A DNA stretch of 64,000 nt from an uncultured Luminiphilus sp. (GCA_938091995.1 CALKNZ010000024.1:1-64000); one strand, 5' to 3'; counted from the stretch's first letter, positions 19,306 through 29,377 are shown. The notes: generated by a model from the sequence alone, not told the origin. Made by a program: numbers and translations.

Positions 19306-20031
19306 ATGCCTAGGCACGCCTTTTCTGTAGAAGAAATTGTTGTCCAAAAGCAGCGCATTATGGATGTGGCCGCGCAGGTCATGGCTTCAGAGGGCATTAG
19401 CCAGTTATCGATGCGAACGTTAGCCACCAGCGTCGATATGACGGCTGCCAATCTTTACAACTATTTTCCAAGCAAGCGGCAGCTGTTCATAGAAACGACA
19501 CAACGCGGCTATGAACTGCTAGATCAATACACAGCGGCGGGCATTGCCGACTTTGATCAGCCGCGCGAAAAATTGGCAGGCCTTCTGAAGTCAGCCGTGC
19601 GCTTTGCCCATGACTGGACTGGCTACTGGGAGCTCATGGTGCACCCGCCCTCACAATTGAGAACAGATCTCGCCGACGACGACGAGGGTGATCTGACAAG
19701 TGACTTACGCAAACGCACGTCAAATCGCATGATTGATTTATTTACCACATTGCTAAGCCGCTCGGGCGTCACGCTAACTCCAGCCAATGCAGACTCTTCG
19801 ATGCCTGGTATTGACGGGATTGCCGAACAAGGCTTCGGACCAGACACCATTTGGGTGCGTGTTATTACCTTGCTCACGAATACCCATGGACTCATTGATC
19901 TTTACAACCACAAAATGTTGGACGGCTTTGAGGTCGACGTCCCACCGCTGATCGACGCACTGATTGACAGCAGTATCGACATTCTCCTACCCGAAGATTT
20001 AAACGCGCCCGCGTTAAAGGTTAGTCCATAG
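19306..20031 (+). CDS. TetR family transcriptional regulator
   Basis: N-terminal HTH (ISQLSMRTLATSVDMTAANLYNYFPSKRQLF). Confidence 0.9.
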   Translation: MPRHAFSVEEIVVQKQRIMDVAAQVMASEGISQLSMRTLATSVDMTAANLYNYFPSKRQLFIETTQRGYELLDQYTAAGIADFDQPREKLAGLLKSAVRFAHDWTGYWELMVHPPSQLRTDLADDDEGDLTSDLRKRTSNRMIDLFTTLLSRSGVTLTPANADSSMPGIDGIAEQGFGPDTIWVRVITLLTNTHGLIDLYNHKMLDGFEVDVPPLIDALIDSSIDILLPEDLNAPALKVSP

Positions 20032-21495
20032 ATGAACGCTGAAGCCAAACTCATTAATGTCGCTCAACGCAACTGTGACTTTCATCGAGGCTTTCTTGCG
20101 CTACAAGAGGAGCACAACGGCTGGGTAAGCAATATTCGCGGTACCTTGCCCGAGGACTTGGTCGGCACCTTGTTTCGTAATGGCCCCGGTACCATGAATG
20201 CTGGCAGCGAAGCTTACGGCCATTGGTTCGACGGCCCTGGAATGATCAGTGCCACCACCTTTACCAAGGGCAAGGTTCATTTCAAAAATCGCTACGTACG
20301 AACACCCAAATATCTTAGCGACCTGGAACAAGGGCGCGTGTCTAGCCGTGGATTTGGCACCCAAATAAAAGGGGGATGGCGGAAAAACATTTTCAAGCCT
20401 ATATCCAATCCAGCTAATACAGGGATTTCGTGGCATGGCGAGAAGCTGTGTGCCTTTTACGAAGGCGGTCAGCCCTACCTTCTCAACCCAGAAACTTTAG
20501 AGACTGTGGGACCCGAATATTATGGTGACACCCTCAGTGCGCGCAGCACCATTAGCGCTCACGGAAAAATTCACCCCCAAACGGGGCATCAGGTTAACTT
20601 TGGTATTAATCTCGTTGGCCTAGGTTGGCGCGGCATCAAGTGTGCACTCGACGTTCATGATATTCCAGCCAATGGTCATAACGTACGAAGTTGCCGTATC
20701 CCCCTACAGCGATTTCCTTTTTTGCATGACTTCGGGCTCACTGAAAATTACGCCATTTTCGTGGTGAGTTCGATTAACTTCCAACTCGGAGGCCCTCTCT
20801 TAGGGACCACCACGCTCAGCAATAACTTGAAATACAACGACCAGCAAGCCATGCGCGGCATCGTCGTAGATTTACGCACCATGACCGTCGCACAAGAATT
20901 TGAGTTACCCCCCGGTATCGTAGTGCACTTTGCTAACTCCTTTGAGATGGGAAACGAACTCATCACCGATTTCTTCCACGCAACCAGTACCGAAGGCTTC
21001 GCCTGGTTAGGTGATGTGTTTGATGTCCAAACAGTCGCCGGGGCTCAGTTAAAACGTTTGCGCATCAATCTGCCGACGGGGCGTACACATGTTGAAGCTT
21101 TTAGTCATGCTCCTGTCGGCGAATTCCCGGCCTGGAATACACATCGTACCGGTTTAAACAGTGAGCACTGTTTTTATGTAGGCCATGCTCCTGGTCGAGA
21201 ACAGGGCTTTTTCAATAGCTTTGTGACGCTCAACACTCGTACGGGAGCTTGCACCCACAGCGACGTCGGTGAACATCGTTATACCTCTGAGGCTTTATTT
21301 GCAGCGAAAGCGCGACCTAAGACAGAAGATGATGGCTATTTAATTGCGGTTGTTTATGACGCCCGCACGCATCGTTCTGAAGTTCAAATTCGCGATGCGC
21401 AAAATCCTGAAGAGGAAATTGCCGCGGTGTTACTTGACCACCACATACCTTTTGGCTTTCACGGCCACTTCACCAACGATACTTTTATCGCATAG
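20032..21495 (+). CDS. Carotenoid oxygenase (RPE65/BCO/lignostilbene dioxygenase) family protein
   Basis: FRNGPG motif, candidate His ligands in IHPQTGHQ, FLHDFGLTENY, VVHFANSFE and IPFGFHGHF; ATG immediately follows tetR stop. Confidence 0.85.
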   Translation: MNAEAKLINVAQRNCDFHRGFLALQEEHNGWVSNIRGTLPEDLVGTLFRNGPGTMNAGSEAYGHWFDGPGMISATTFTKGKVHFKNRYVRTPKYLSDLEQGRVSSRGFGTQIKGGWRKNIFKPISNPANTGISWHGEKLCAFYEGGQPYLLNPETLETVGPEYYGDTLSARSTISAHGKIHPQTGHQVNFGINLVGLGWRGIKCALDVHDIPANGHNVRSCRIPLQRFPFLHDFGLTENYAIFVVSSINFQLGGPLLGTTTLSNNLKYNDQQAMRGIVVDLRTMTVAQEFELPPGIVVHFANSFEMGNELITDFFHATSTEGFAWLGDVFDVQTVAGAQLKRLRINLPTGRTHVEAFSHAPVGEFPAWNTHRTGLNSEHCFYVGHAPGREQGFFNSFVTLNTRTGACTHSDVGEHRYTSEALFAAKARPKTEDDGYLIAVVYDARTHRSEVQIRDAQNPEEEIAAVLLDHHIPFGFHGHFTNDTFIA

Positions 21496-21723
21496 CTGAA
21501 CCTTCAGACAACATACCCTCCCCGGCGCCTTCATTAGCAACGACAACTCCAAGGCTGACGAGCTCGCGCCTCGCGAGTACCAAACAGGCTGTGAGTGACT
21601 CAATGAACGTTAATACGCTCTTCGGTATCGTTTATATGCCAACACAGAGCGCGACTCAGACTCTACTTAGGGCTATGATTAAAATCACAGCAACTCGATT
21701 GATCTGTGCCAAGGAGAGTGACC

Positions 21724-23250
21724 ATGGCATCACCAATGTCGCCTATCGAAGCCGCTAAGCTCACGCTACCCGATATCATTACAGGACATACCGCAGGCCT
21801 ATCGGTCAAAACCAATAGTTCTGCAGTCACCCTGCCGGTGCACTTTCCCGGTACGGGTGAAATCATTACCCATCTTCAAGAAGATAATGCCGCACAGGTA
21901 AATAGTGCTGTTGATGCTGCAAAAGTTCGGTTTCAAACGGGTGAATGGTCTCAATGCACAGTTGACGAAAAGCAACGGGTTTTGCGTGCGACAGCTCAAG
22001 CAGTCCGCAATCAGGCCCAGGAGCTGGCGCTCAAAGAGTCGGTTTGTGCCGGGCTGCCCTTTGCCCACCTAGCTGCGCGTCAGATACCCAGAGCCGCTGA
22101 TAACTTCGATTTCTTTGCCGACTACATTGGCCAGCTAGCCGGGGAAACCTATGACCAACTGCCCGAGTACCGCACAGTAGTCACCCGCCAACCCGTGGGA
22201 GTCGCGGCGCTCTATACGCCATGGAATGCGTGTTTGGCACTGTCGAGCATGCAAATAGCCTCCTGCATTGCGTTTGGTAACAGCTGCGTCTTGAAGCCTT
22301 CTGAATTTGCACCCCTCGCAGTTTTACAGCTCGTGCAACTACTAGAGGCAGCAGGACTGCCTTCGGGCGTTGTCAATATTGTTAACGGTAGAGGTTCGGT
22401 TACTGGAGCAGCACTTGCCAAGGCGGAGAATATAGATCGTATTTCCCTCACGGGGCGTGGCGCTACAGCGCGCAAGGTCATGGCGGCCGCAGCCACAAAA
22501 CTCACCCCGGTGCATTTCGAGCTAGAAGGAAAGTCAGCCAATATTATTTTTGACGATGCCGATATCGATCGGGCGATAGACGGCGCCTTAGTGAGCGCTT
22601 TTGGTAATAGCGGGCAAATCTGCATTGCTGGATCACGCATTTTGATACATGCCAATGTTGCTGATCGGTTTATTGAGGGTTTTGTTGCACGCACAGAAAA
22701 CCTAAAGGTTGGGGACCCGCTGGATAGCACCACCGAGATCGGCCCCATGGCCTTTGCCCAGCATCAGCAACAAGTCCTTGAACATTTAGCCCTCGCCAAA
22801 GATACGGGAGCAACACTGCTCACAGGCGGACACGCCATGCCAGAGCTGGGCAATGGCTACTTTGTGGCACCCACGGTTTTTCAAGTTTCAGATAACTGCT
22901 CCCCGCTTTGTCAGGAAGAAATATTTGGACCCGTTGTCACGATTCAGGTTTTCAATGACGACGAAGAGGCTTGGACCCTGGCCAACGATAGCCGCTTTGG
23001 TTTAATCGGTTATTGTTGGACCGAGAGCCTGCAACGCGCACAGGCCTTCCAACAGCAAGTAGACGCCGGCACTCTCTGGCTGAATACGCCTATCGCCAGA
23101 GACCTGCGCGCACCCTTCGGTGGATTCAAAGCGTCCGGTATCGGTCGAGATGGCCCCCGCCATGCCGCAGATTTTTTTACCGAAGAGAAGGCCACCATTG
23201 CGGCCCTGGGGAAACCCACCCTTAGAAAGATGGGTGTTAGCAGGCATTAG
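21724..23250 (+). CDS. Aldehyde dehydrogenase family protein
   Basis: FELEGKSANIIFDDAD (Glu), NSGQICIAGSR (Cys), EEIFGPVV; start likely internal Met at 21724. Confidence 0.88.
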   Translation: MASPMSPIEAAKLTLPDIITGHTAGLSVKTNSSAVTLPVHFPGTGEIITHLQEDNAAQVNSAVDAAKVRFQTGEWSQCTVDEKQRVLRATAQAVRNQAQELALKESVCAGLPFAHLAARQIPRAADNFDFFADYIGQLAGETYDQLPEYRTVVTRQPVGVAALYTPWNACLALSSMQIASCIAFGNSCVLKPSEFAPLAVLQLVQLLEAAGLPSGVVNIVNGRGSVTGAALAKAENIDRISLTGRGATARKVMAAAATKLTPVHFELEGKSANIIFDDADIDRAIDGALVSAFGNSGQICIAGSRILIHANVADRFIEGFVARTENLKVGDPLDSTTEIGPMAFAQHQQQVLEHLALAKDTGATLLTGGHAMPELGNGYFVAPTVFQVSDNCSPLCQEEIFGPVVTIQVFNDDEEAWTLANDSRFGLIGYCWTESLQRAQAFQQQVDAGTLWLNTPIARDLRAPFGGFKASGIGRDGPRHAADFFTEEKATIAALGKPTLRKMGVSRH

Positions 23251-23340
23251 GCAGCAACGGATGATCATCCTTAAGTTATAAGCACCGCCAAATAAGACGA
23301 TACCCGCTCTAAAAACTAACACTGGAGTCGGGACGCAACC

Positions 23341-23389
23341 TCTCTCATGAGGGCTTCACAAAGTCGCTGGCGCCCTCGATAATGAGAGA
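23341..23389. repeat. Bulged inverted repeat between the two aldehyde dehydrogenase genes
   Basis: TCTCTCATGAGGGC pairs with GCCCTC-GATA-ATGAGAGA (8 + 6 bp, GATA bulge, 17-nt loop). Confidence 0.55.
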
Positions 23390-23497
23390 ATCGAATTGAC
23401 ATAGTCCGATCACTAACCCGGGTTTTGAGTAACCTTCCTGAAACAGGCAAGAGCACCAGCCCCCCCTGTAAACGAAACACTATTAAGCGAGTAGCTC

Positions 23498-24922
23498 ATG
23501 GAAAACCTGCAGAATTTTTATATTAATGGCTCTTGGGTTTCTCCTGACTCCACCGCAACGATGCCAGTCATCAATCCGGCAACCGAACAGATTGTGGCTA
23601 CCGTTGCACTGGGAAATGCTACCGATGTCGATAGGGCTGTCGCCGCCGCCAGCGAAGCTTTTAAAACATTCTCGATGACTTCAAAACAAGAGCGACTGGC
23701 CTTACTGGAACGCATCAAACAGGTGACAGAGACACGCTTTGAAGATCTTGCTCAAGCGATGAGTCAAGAAATGGGGGCACCCATTACTTTTGCGCGGGAG
23801 GCGCAGGCAGATGCCGCCATTGGTCACCTACAGGGTTTTATTGAGGCATTAGAAAAACTTGAGGAAGAAGTTAATTTGGGCAATGGTGAGCTACTGGTGC
23901 GGGAGCCCATTGGCGTCTGCGGACTGATCACACCCTGGAACTGGCCCATTAATCAAATCGCTCTGAAGGTGCTTCCTGCCCTTGCGGCAGGCTGTACCTG
24001 CGTCCTCAAGCCCAGCGAACATACACCACTGTCCGCAATAATTTACACGGAAATTCTTCATGAAGCGGGTTGTCCCCCTGGGGTTTTCAACCTTGTTAAT
24101 GGTGTAGGACCCGAAGTGGGTACGGCCATGTCGAAGCATCCTGATATTCAAATGATGTCCTTTACAGGGTCAACTCGGGCAGGCACTGCAGTGACCCATG
24201 ATTCAGCAGAATCTGTAAAACGCGTAACCTTAGAACTGGGCGGTAAATCAGCGAATCTGGTTTTCGCCGATAGCGACCTAGAACCACGGGTTACCAATGC
24301 GGTGGCCGAATGCATGGCGAACACAGGCCAGTCTTGTGATGCCCCCACACGTTTACTGGTAGAGCGCAGCTGCTATGACCAGGTGGTCGAAATTGCACGC
24401 CAAGCTACGATCGCTACCCGTGTTGGGGACCCAACAGAAGAAGGGGACCACATAGGGCCACTATTTGATCGCATTCAGTTTGATCGCGTCCAAACTTTAA
24501 TCGGCGTGGGTATCGATGAGGGAGCTCAGTTAATAGCCGGTGGTTTAGGCAAACCCGACGGATTTGAAACCGGGTGGTATGTCAAACCAACCTTGTTCGT
24601 TGACGTACACAACCAAATGCGCATCGCTCGAGAAGAGGTCTTTGGACCGGTGCTCGTGATTATTCCTTTCGACACGGAGGATGAAGCTGTCGCCATCGCC
24701 AATGATTCACCCTATGGACTGGCCGCCTACCTGCAAACCGGTGATCCTATCCGGGCCCGAAGGGTGGCACGCCAGTTACGGGCAGGCGCCGTTCATATCA
24801 ACGGTGGCGTTTATGAGTACGGCTCTCCCTTTGGCGGTTACAAGCAATCAGGGAATGGTCGTGAAGGTGGCGCAATGGGGCTTGAGGACTACCTCGAGAC
24901 GAAGATCTTACACGGACTGTAA
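23498..24922 (+). CDS. Aldehyde dehydrogenase family protein
   Basis: TPWNWPINQ, VTLELGGKSANLVF, NTGQSCDAPTR, EEVFGPVL. Confidence 0.92.
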   Translation: MENLQNFYINGSWVSPDSTATMPVINPATEQIVATVALGNATDVDRAVAAASEAFKTFSMTSKQERLALLERIKQVTETRFEDLAQAMSQEMGAPITFAREAQADAAIGHLQGFIEALEKLEEEVNLGNGELLVREPIGVCGLITPWNWPINQIALKVLPALAAGCTCVLKPSEHTPLSAIIYTEILHEAGCPPGVFNLVNGVGPEVGTAMSKHPDIQMMSFTGSTRAGTAVTHDSAESVKRVTLELGGKSANLVFADSDLEPRVTNAVAECMANTGQSCDAPTRLLVERSCYDQVVEIARQATIATRVGDPTEEGDHIGPLFDRIQFDRVQTLIGVGIDEGAQLIAGGLGKPDGFETGWYVKPTLFVDVHNQMRIAREEVFGPVLVIIPFDTEDEAVAIANDSPYGLAAYLQTGDPIRARRVARQLRAGAVHINGGVYEYGSPFGGYKQSGNGREGGAMGLEDYLETKILHGL

Positions 24923-24959
24923 ATGGCCAGACGGACTTCTTGCACCCTATAGCACCGCG

Positions 24960-26072
24960 TCAGCTAGACCAGTCGTCATTAACTACCCGAAATTGTCTAG
25001 CACCATCAGGAGCAAGAATGGCGGCCGATTCGACCTCGTCGCTGTAGGAAGCAGGTAAATATCCAAGCCCGATGTTGCAGCATAGCCGGGGTGAATAAAC
25101 GGCACTCGTAACCGTGCCTAAGTATTCACCAGACGCCCCTTGAATCTTGTACACAGTGCGTGGATTAGCAATAGGTGGCCCCTCGATGACAAGCTTCACC
25201 AGGCGGTTCTTAACCCCTTCTTCGGCAATAGCTTCTAAAGCATCGCGCCCCAAATAATCCGCAGACTTTCCCAGTTTAAAAAAGCGATCGAGACCCGCCT
25301 CTAAAGGATTATTGGCCAGGGTCATGTCATTGCCATAAGACAGCAAGCCACTTTCGATCCGCTCAATGAGATTGGGGCAGCCTGCCCTCACCTGCAAATC
25401 CTCTCCCGCGGCAGCCAGCGTATCCCAAAGCGATATGCCGGCATCGGGCTCCTGTAAATAGATTTCATAGCCTCCCTGGCCACTCCAACCCGTGCGCGCC
25501 ACGACCACGGGTGTGCCGGCAATCTCTGTTTCTACAAAACGAAAAAACTTCAGGTCTCGAATCGACTCACCCAGAACACGACTCAACAGGTCTGCAGATT
25601 TTGGCCCCTGAATAGACATGGGAAAGACATCGGGATCAAAGACACGCACATCGAAACCTTTACCTAAGGCCAACCCCTTGGCCCAAAGTAAAACATCAGA
25701 ATCTGATAGTGAAATCCAAAAACGGTCTTCAGCTAGCTTTAAAATTAGGGGATCATTGATGATTCCTCCCGCCTCATCAATGAGCGGCGTGTAAATACAC
25801 TGCCCCACCTGGCAACGCGAAACGTCACGGGGCGTGAGGTACTCTACAAACTGCGCCGCGTCTGGGCCCTTTACTTCCACCTGTACTTGGCAGGCAACGT
25901 CCCATAACTGCACGTGCTCGCGCAGATGCCAATAATCGGCTTCAAGTGATTCGTAGCAAGTAGGTAACACTAAATGGTTGTAAACCGACGCTGACTTTGA
26001 GCCCTCTAAGGAACGTAACTCAAACGGTGATACACGCAGGCGCCTAGAGAAAGAAATGACGGGAGCATTCAT
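24960..26072 (-). CDS. dmdA: GcvT-fold protein, DMSP demethylase (DmdA)-like
   Basis: YNHLVLPTCYESLEADYWHLREHVQLWDVACQVQVEVKGPDA and RAGCPNLIERIESGLLSYGNDMT, closer to recalled DmdA sequences than to GcvT. Confidence 0.65.
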   Translation of the reverse strand: MNAPVISFSRRLRVSPFELRSLEGSKSASVYNHLVLPTCYESLEADYWHLREHVQLWDVACQVQVEVKGPDAAQFVEYLTPRDVSRCQVGQCIYTPLIDEAGGIINDPLILKLAEDRFWISLSDSDVLLWAKGLALGKGFDVRVFDPDVFPMSIQGPKSADLLSRVLGESIRDLKFFRFVETEIAGTPVVVARTGWSGQGGYEIYLQEPDAGISLWDTLAAAGEDLQVRAGCPNLIERIESGLLSYGNDMTLANNPLEAGLDRFFKLGKSADYLGRDALEAIAEEGVKNRLVKLVIEGPPIANPRTVYKIQGASGEYLGTVTSAVYSPRLCCNIGLGYLPASYSDEVESAAILAPDGARQFRVVNDDWSS

Positions 26073-26339
26073 AGACGTACTCTTTTTTATTATGTTGGGT
26101 CAGCGATAATTTTTTGTCAGCAGTCATTCGAAAATAGCACTGCAGATTGCGCGAATAATGCGCCGCCAGAGGACACTCTTGCAATAGGGCAAAGACCCTT
26201 TAGATTTGGTAATTTTGCGGCATAATGGGGCAAGTCGTAATCACGGGCCGAGCTGGTAACCGCGGTACAAATCCCAAGGCAAACAGAAGGTCTCGTCGGT
26301 ATCAAGCATTTACCTTCCTCAAACGACTGGAGTCACACC

Positions 26340-26417
26340 GTGCCTATGGCCTACGGACCGGGACGCCTAGCGGAAATTGAAAAAATCTTACAGGATGCCC
26401 TTACCTATGATCGATGA
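26340..26417 (+). CDS. Candidate small protein of 25 aa, GTG start (MPMAYGPGRLAEIEKILQDALTYDR)
   Basis: GGAG 7 nt before the GTG; lies just upstream of the SSS transporter gene; not in ORF track because short and GTG-initiated. Confidence 0.35.
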   Translation: MPMAYGPGRLAEIEKILQDALTYDR

Positions 26418-26453
26418 GCGCTCCACCTGCCACTTGATTCTAGGGGTAACCTG

Positions 26454-28181
26454 ATGGATAGCTTCGCTCTAACCATGATACTCAGTGTCATGGTTTATTT
26501 AGGCACCGGATGGTACGCGGGGCGTAAGGTACGACATCTCGACGATTACTTTGTCGCGGGTCGCAACGCCCCCACCTTACTCATACTCGGCACTTTAATT
26601 GCAAGCTTCATGAGCACCAATGGGTTTATTGGCGAAGCCGGCATGTCCTACAGTGGGCACGGCCCACTCATTATTATTATGACCGCCGTCAATTGCCTGG
26701 GCTATGTCATGGGTGCCCTATTTTTTGGTCGCTACCTGCGCCGAAGTCGAGCGCTGACGGTTCCCGCTTTTTTTGGTGCGCGCTTCCAGAGTCGACGCAT
26801 CCAATCGTTGGCGGGACTTTCCATTGTCGTTGGACTCAGCGGCTATTTACTTGCCGTCACATGGGGCGTTGCATTGGTCATCATGCAAATGACCAACCTC
26901 TCAGAGCCCGTCGCCATTATTTTAGTATGGAGCAGTTATACGCTGTTCACTCTTTACTCAGGCTCTAAGGGTGTCATTTTGACGGATACCCTGATGTTCG
27001 TGCTATTTACATCGATCGCCATCGTCGCACTTTCATACCTTGTCAGTGCCAACGGCGGTTGGTTTGCCAGTATCGAAGCATTGGCCCTTTTCGAAACCAA
27101 ACCCGATATCATTGCCTGGCACGGTGTCGTGGGGCCTGAAACAAACTGGGAAACACCGGGCGAAGCGCTACTCTGGGCACTAATTTTAGGCGTTGCATGG
27201 GGCGTTGTCGTCGCCGTTAGTCCCTGGCAGTCCAGTCGCTATCTGATGGCCAGAAACGAGCATGTGGTGATTCGTTCAGCCTGTGGTGCGGCCATTACCA
27301 TGTTGCTGCTGTATTTGGTAACCACTTTTTGTGCAGCCATTGTTAACCTTAGCGACCCCAACATAGAACCTGCAGAAAGCGTCATTATTTGGGCCGCAAT
27401 GAATCAAGTTCCCACGCTGGTCGGTGCCCTGCTGGTGTGTGGTATTTTGGCCGCAGGTTTATCCTCGGCATCGACGTTTTTGTCTTTGGTTGGCTTTAGC
27501 ATTAGCAACGACGTACTGAAGTTGCCAAAGAACACCAAAGTCCAGCTACGGGTCACTCGTATTACTATGCTGCTGGTTGGATTGGTCGTTATTACCCTAG
27601 CCTTGACCTTACCCAGCAATATTTTTTGGATAACTTACTTTGCAGGACCTCTATTTGCCTCATCATGGGGTGCGGTTGCCTTCATGAGTATTTGGAGTTC
27701 GAAAATCACCGAAGCCGGAGCCTTCTGGGGTATGACCGCAGGGTTTACCGTTAATGTCGTCATGAATCTTTTATCGCTGAATGACCTAGTCAGCTGGCCC
27801 GTCTTTTGCGATCCGATTTTAGTCGGTGCCTGCGCCAGCTTCATGAGTGTTGTTCTCGTCTCCAGCTTTGGAGAAGTGTCCTCCGAAGAGGCCCAATACC
27901 GAAAGGCCCTTCATGAGGTGCCCGCTGGTGAACACGATGACCATCAAATCCGTCAAACACTAGTCTGGCCCGCCAGCATGATACTCGTGGGGATGACCAC
28001 TATCGGCATGCTTTACTTTTTTTACGCGCAGCCGTACCTACAGGCACAGCAAACTCAGGAATTGGCTCCCACCATGATGAGTGGTGAAACGGTTCTGGCG
28101 CTCAGCTATGGACTGCCACTAATTATTGGCGGCGTTCTTGTTTGGCAAGCGGTTAGACGATTTTACGGAAAAGCCCGTTAA
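26454..28181 (+). CDS. Sodium:solute symporter (SSS) family transporter
   Basis: 575 aa, many TM helices, DDYFVAGRNAPTLLILGTLIASFMSTNGFIGEAG SSS motif. Confidence 0.88.
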   Translation: MDSFALTMILSVMVYLGTGWYAGRKVRHLDDYFVAGRNAPTLLILGTLIASFMSTNGFIGEAGMSYSGHGPLIIIMTAVNCLGYVMGALFFGRYLRRSRALTVPAFFGARFQSRRIQSLAGLSIVVGLSGYLLAVTWGVALVIMQMTNLSEPVAIILVWSSYTLFTLYSGSKGVILTDTLMFVLFTSIAIVALSYLVSANGGWFASIEALALFETKPDIIAWHGVVGPETNWETPGEALLWALILGVAWGVVVAVSPWQSSRYLMARNEHVVIRSACGAAITMLLLYLVTTFCAAIVNLSDPNIEPAESVIIWAAMNQVPTLVGALLVCGILAAGLSSASTFLSLVGFSISNDVLKLPKNTKVQLRVTRITMLLVGLVVITLALTLPSNIFWITYFAGPLFASSWGAVAFMSIWSSKITEAGAFWGMTAGFTVNVVMNLLSLNDLVSWPVFCDPILVGACASFMSVVLVSSFGEVSSEEAQYRKALHEVPAGEHDDHQIRQTLVWPASMILVGMTTIGMLYFFYAQPYLQAQQTQELAPTMMSGETVLALSYGLPLIIGGVLVWQAVRRFYGKAR

Positions 28182-28320
28182 CAGGGACATGCACAAAAAG
28201 CTGTGTTCACGGCCCTTATTGAAAAGCGCCTTGTCGCATAAACCCAATGATGGCTAAGAGTCATTACAATGGCGGCACACTAACGTGGTCTACGCACAGG
28301 TCGCGACCTGCCGACGCCGC

Positions 28321-29157
28321 TCAGGCCTCGGCGACCGACTTGGCGTTCCTGGGAATGTGGATATCCATTTGTGGGTAAGGGATCGACAAGCCCTGAGCAT
28401 CAAATTCAAGCTTAACTTTTTCGGTAACATCCCACAGGACTGGCCAGTAATCGGCATTTTTAACCCAGGGCCTGACGATAAAATTCACCGAAAAATCCGC
28501 CAATTCTGAAACAGCAATTACAGGCTCAGGCTCAGACAAAACACGGTCGTCTGCTAAAACAATCCCGCGGAGGATCTCCTTTGCTTTTTTGAGGTCGTCA
28601 CTGTAATCAACCCCAAAAACCATATCGATTCGACGTGTACTGCGCGTTGAGTAATTGGTGATGATGCCGCCGTAGATAACTCCATTGGGAATGATCAGTT
28701 CGCGATTATCTCCGGTTCGCAAAACTGAACTAAATATTCCAATATTTTCGACGACGCCCGCGACCCCTGCCAATTCAACAAAATCTCCGGCCTTGAAAGG
28801 ACGGAAGACAATTAACATAACCCCAGCAGCAAAGTTTTGCAGGGAATTTTGTAACGCCAAACCCACTGCAAGGCCGGCCGCACCCAACAAGGCAATCAAT
28901 GAGGTGGTATCGATTCCCAGTTGATTCAGAGCTGCGATGACCACGAACAACAACAATATGGTTTTGGTAATAGACGTGACAAAACCAATGAGGATGTCGT
29001 CCATTTTTGACTTTGTGAGGAGCTTTACAACGAGGTTAGTCAATGCACTAGCGAGCCATTTTCCGACCATAAAAATGATAATCGCGAGGGCAATATTAGC
29101 CGCATAGGGCACAATGAATGCGTCAATGAGATCCTTAATATTCAGTTCCTCGAACAT
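28321..29157 (-). CDS. Small-conductance mechanosensitive channel MscS family
   Basis: AAGLAVGLALQNSLQNFAAGVMLIVFRPFKAGDFVE pore helix and beta domain; start likely MFEELN at 29157. Confidence 0.9.
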   Translation of the reverse strand: MFEELNIKDLIDAFIVPYAANIALAIIIFMVGKWLASALTNLVVKLLTKSKMDDILIGFVTSITKTILLLFVVIAALNQLGIDTTSLIALLGAAGLAVGLALQNSLQNFAAGVMLIVFRPFKAGDFVELAGVAGVVENIGIFSSVLRTGDNRELIIPNGVIYGGIITNYSTRSTRRIDMVFGVDYSDDLKKAKEILRGIVLADDRVLSEPEPVIAVSELADFSVNFIVRPWVKNADYWPVLWDVTEKVKLEFDAQGLSIPYPQMDIHIPRNAKSVAEA

Positions 29158-29219
29158 ATAGTCACCTTTGCGTAGGCCATTTCCACTAGTGGGCATGTAA
29201 GCTGATAGCGTGTCAATAC

Positions 29220-29252
29220 TTCAGCACAACTTCAGCACAACTTCAGCACAAC
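29220..29252. repeat. Three tandem perfect 11-bp direct repeats TTCAGCACAAC
   Basis: 29220-29230, 29231-29241, 29242-29252; last unit also forms GCACAAC-AATG-GTTGTGC hairpin. Confidence 0.85.
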
Positions 29253-29377
29253 AATGGTTGTGCCCTGGTCTCGTCCCACTGAACGCCCACAGTGGCCGGC
29301 AGTGCCGACCACATTCACGTTCAGCTCTGCGGCCATAGTTTCCCTAAAATAATTCTAAGGCGGCAAGCCTGCCGGCA

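Noticed and set aside
22212-22748. 178-aa minus-strand ORF
   Set aside because: Fully antisense within an aldehyde dehydrogenase with strong motifs; typical shadow ORF.
24960-26072. Glycine cleavage T protein (gcvT) annotation
   Set aside because: No gcvH/gcvP neighbours and key segments look DmdA-like rather than GcvT-like; needs a tree for certainty.
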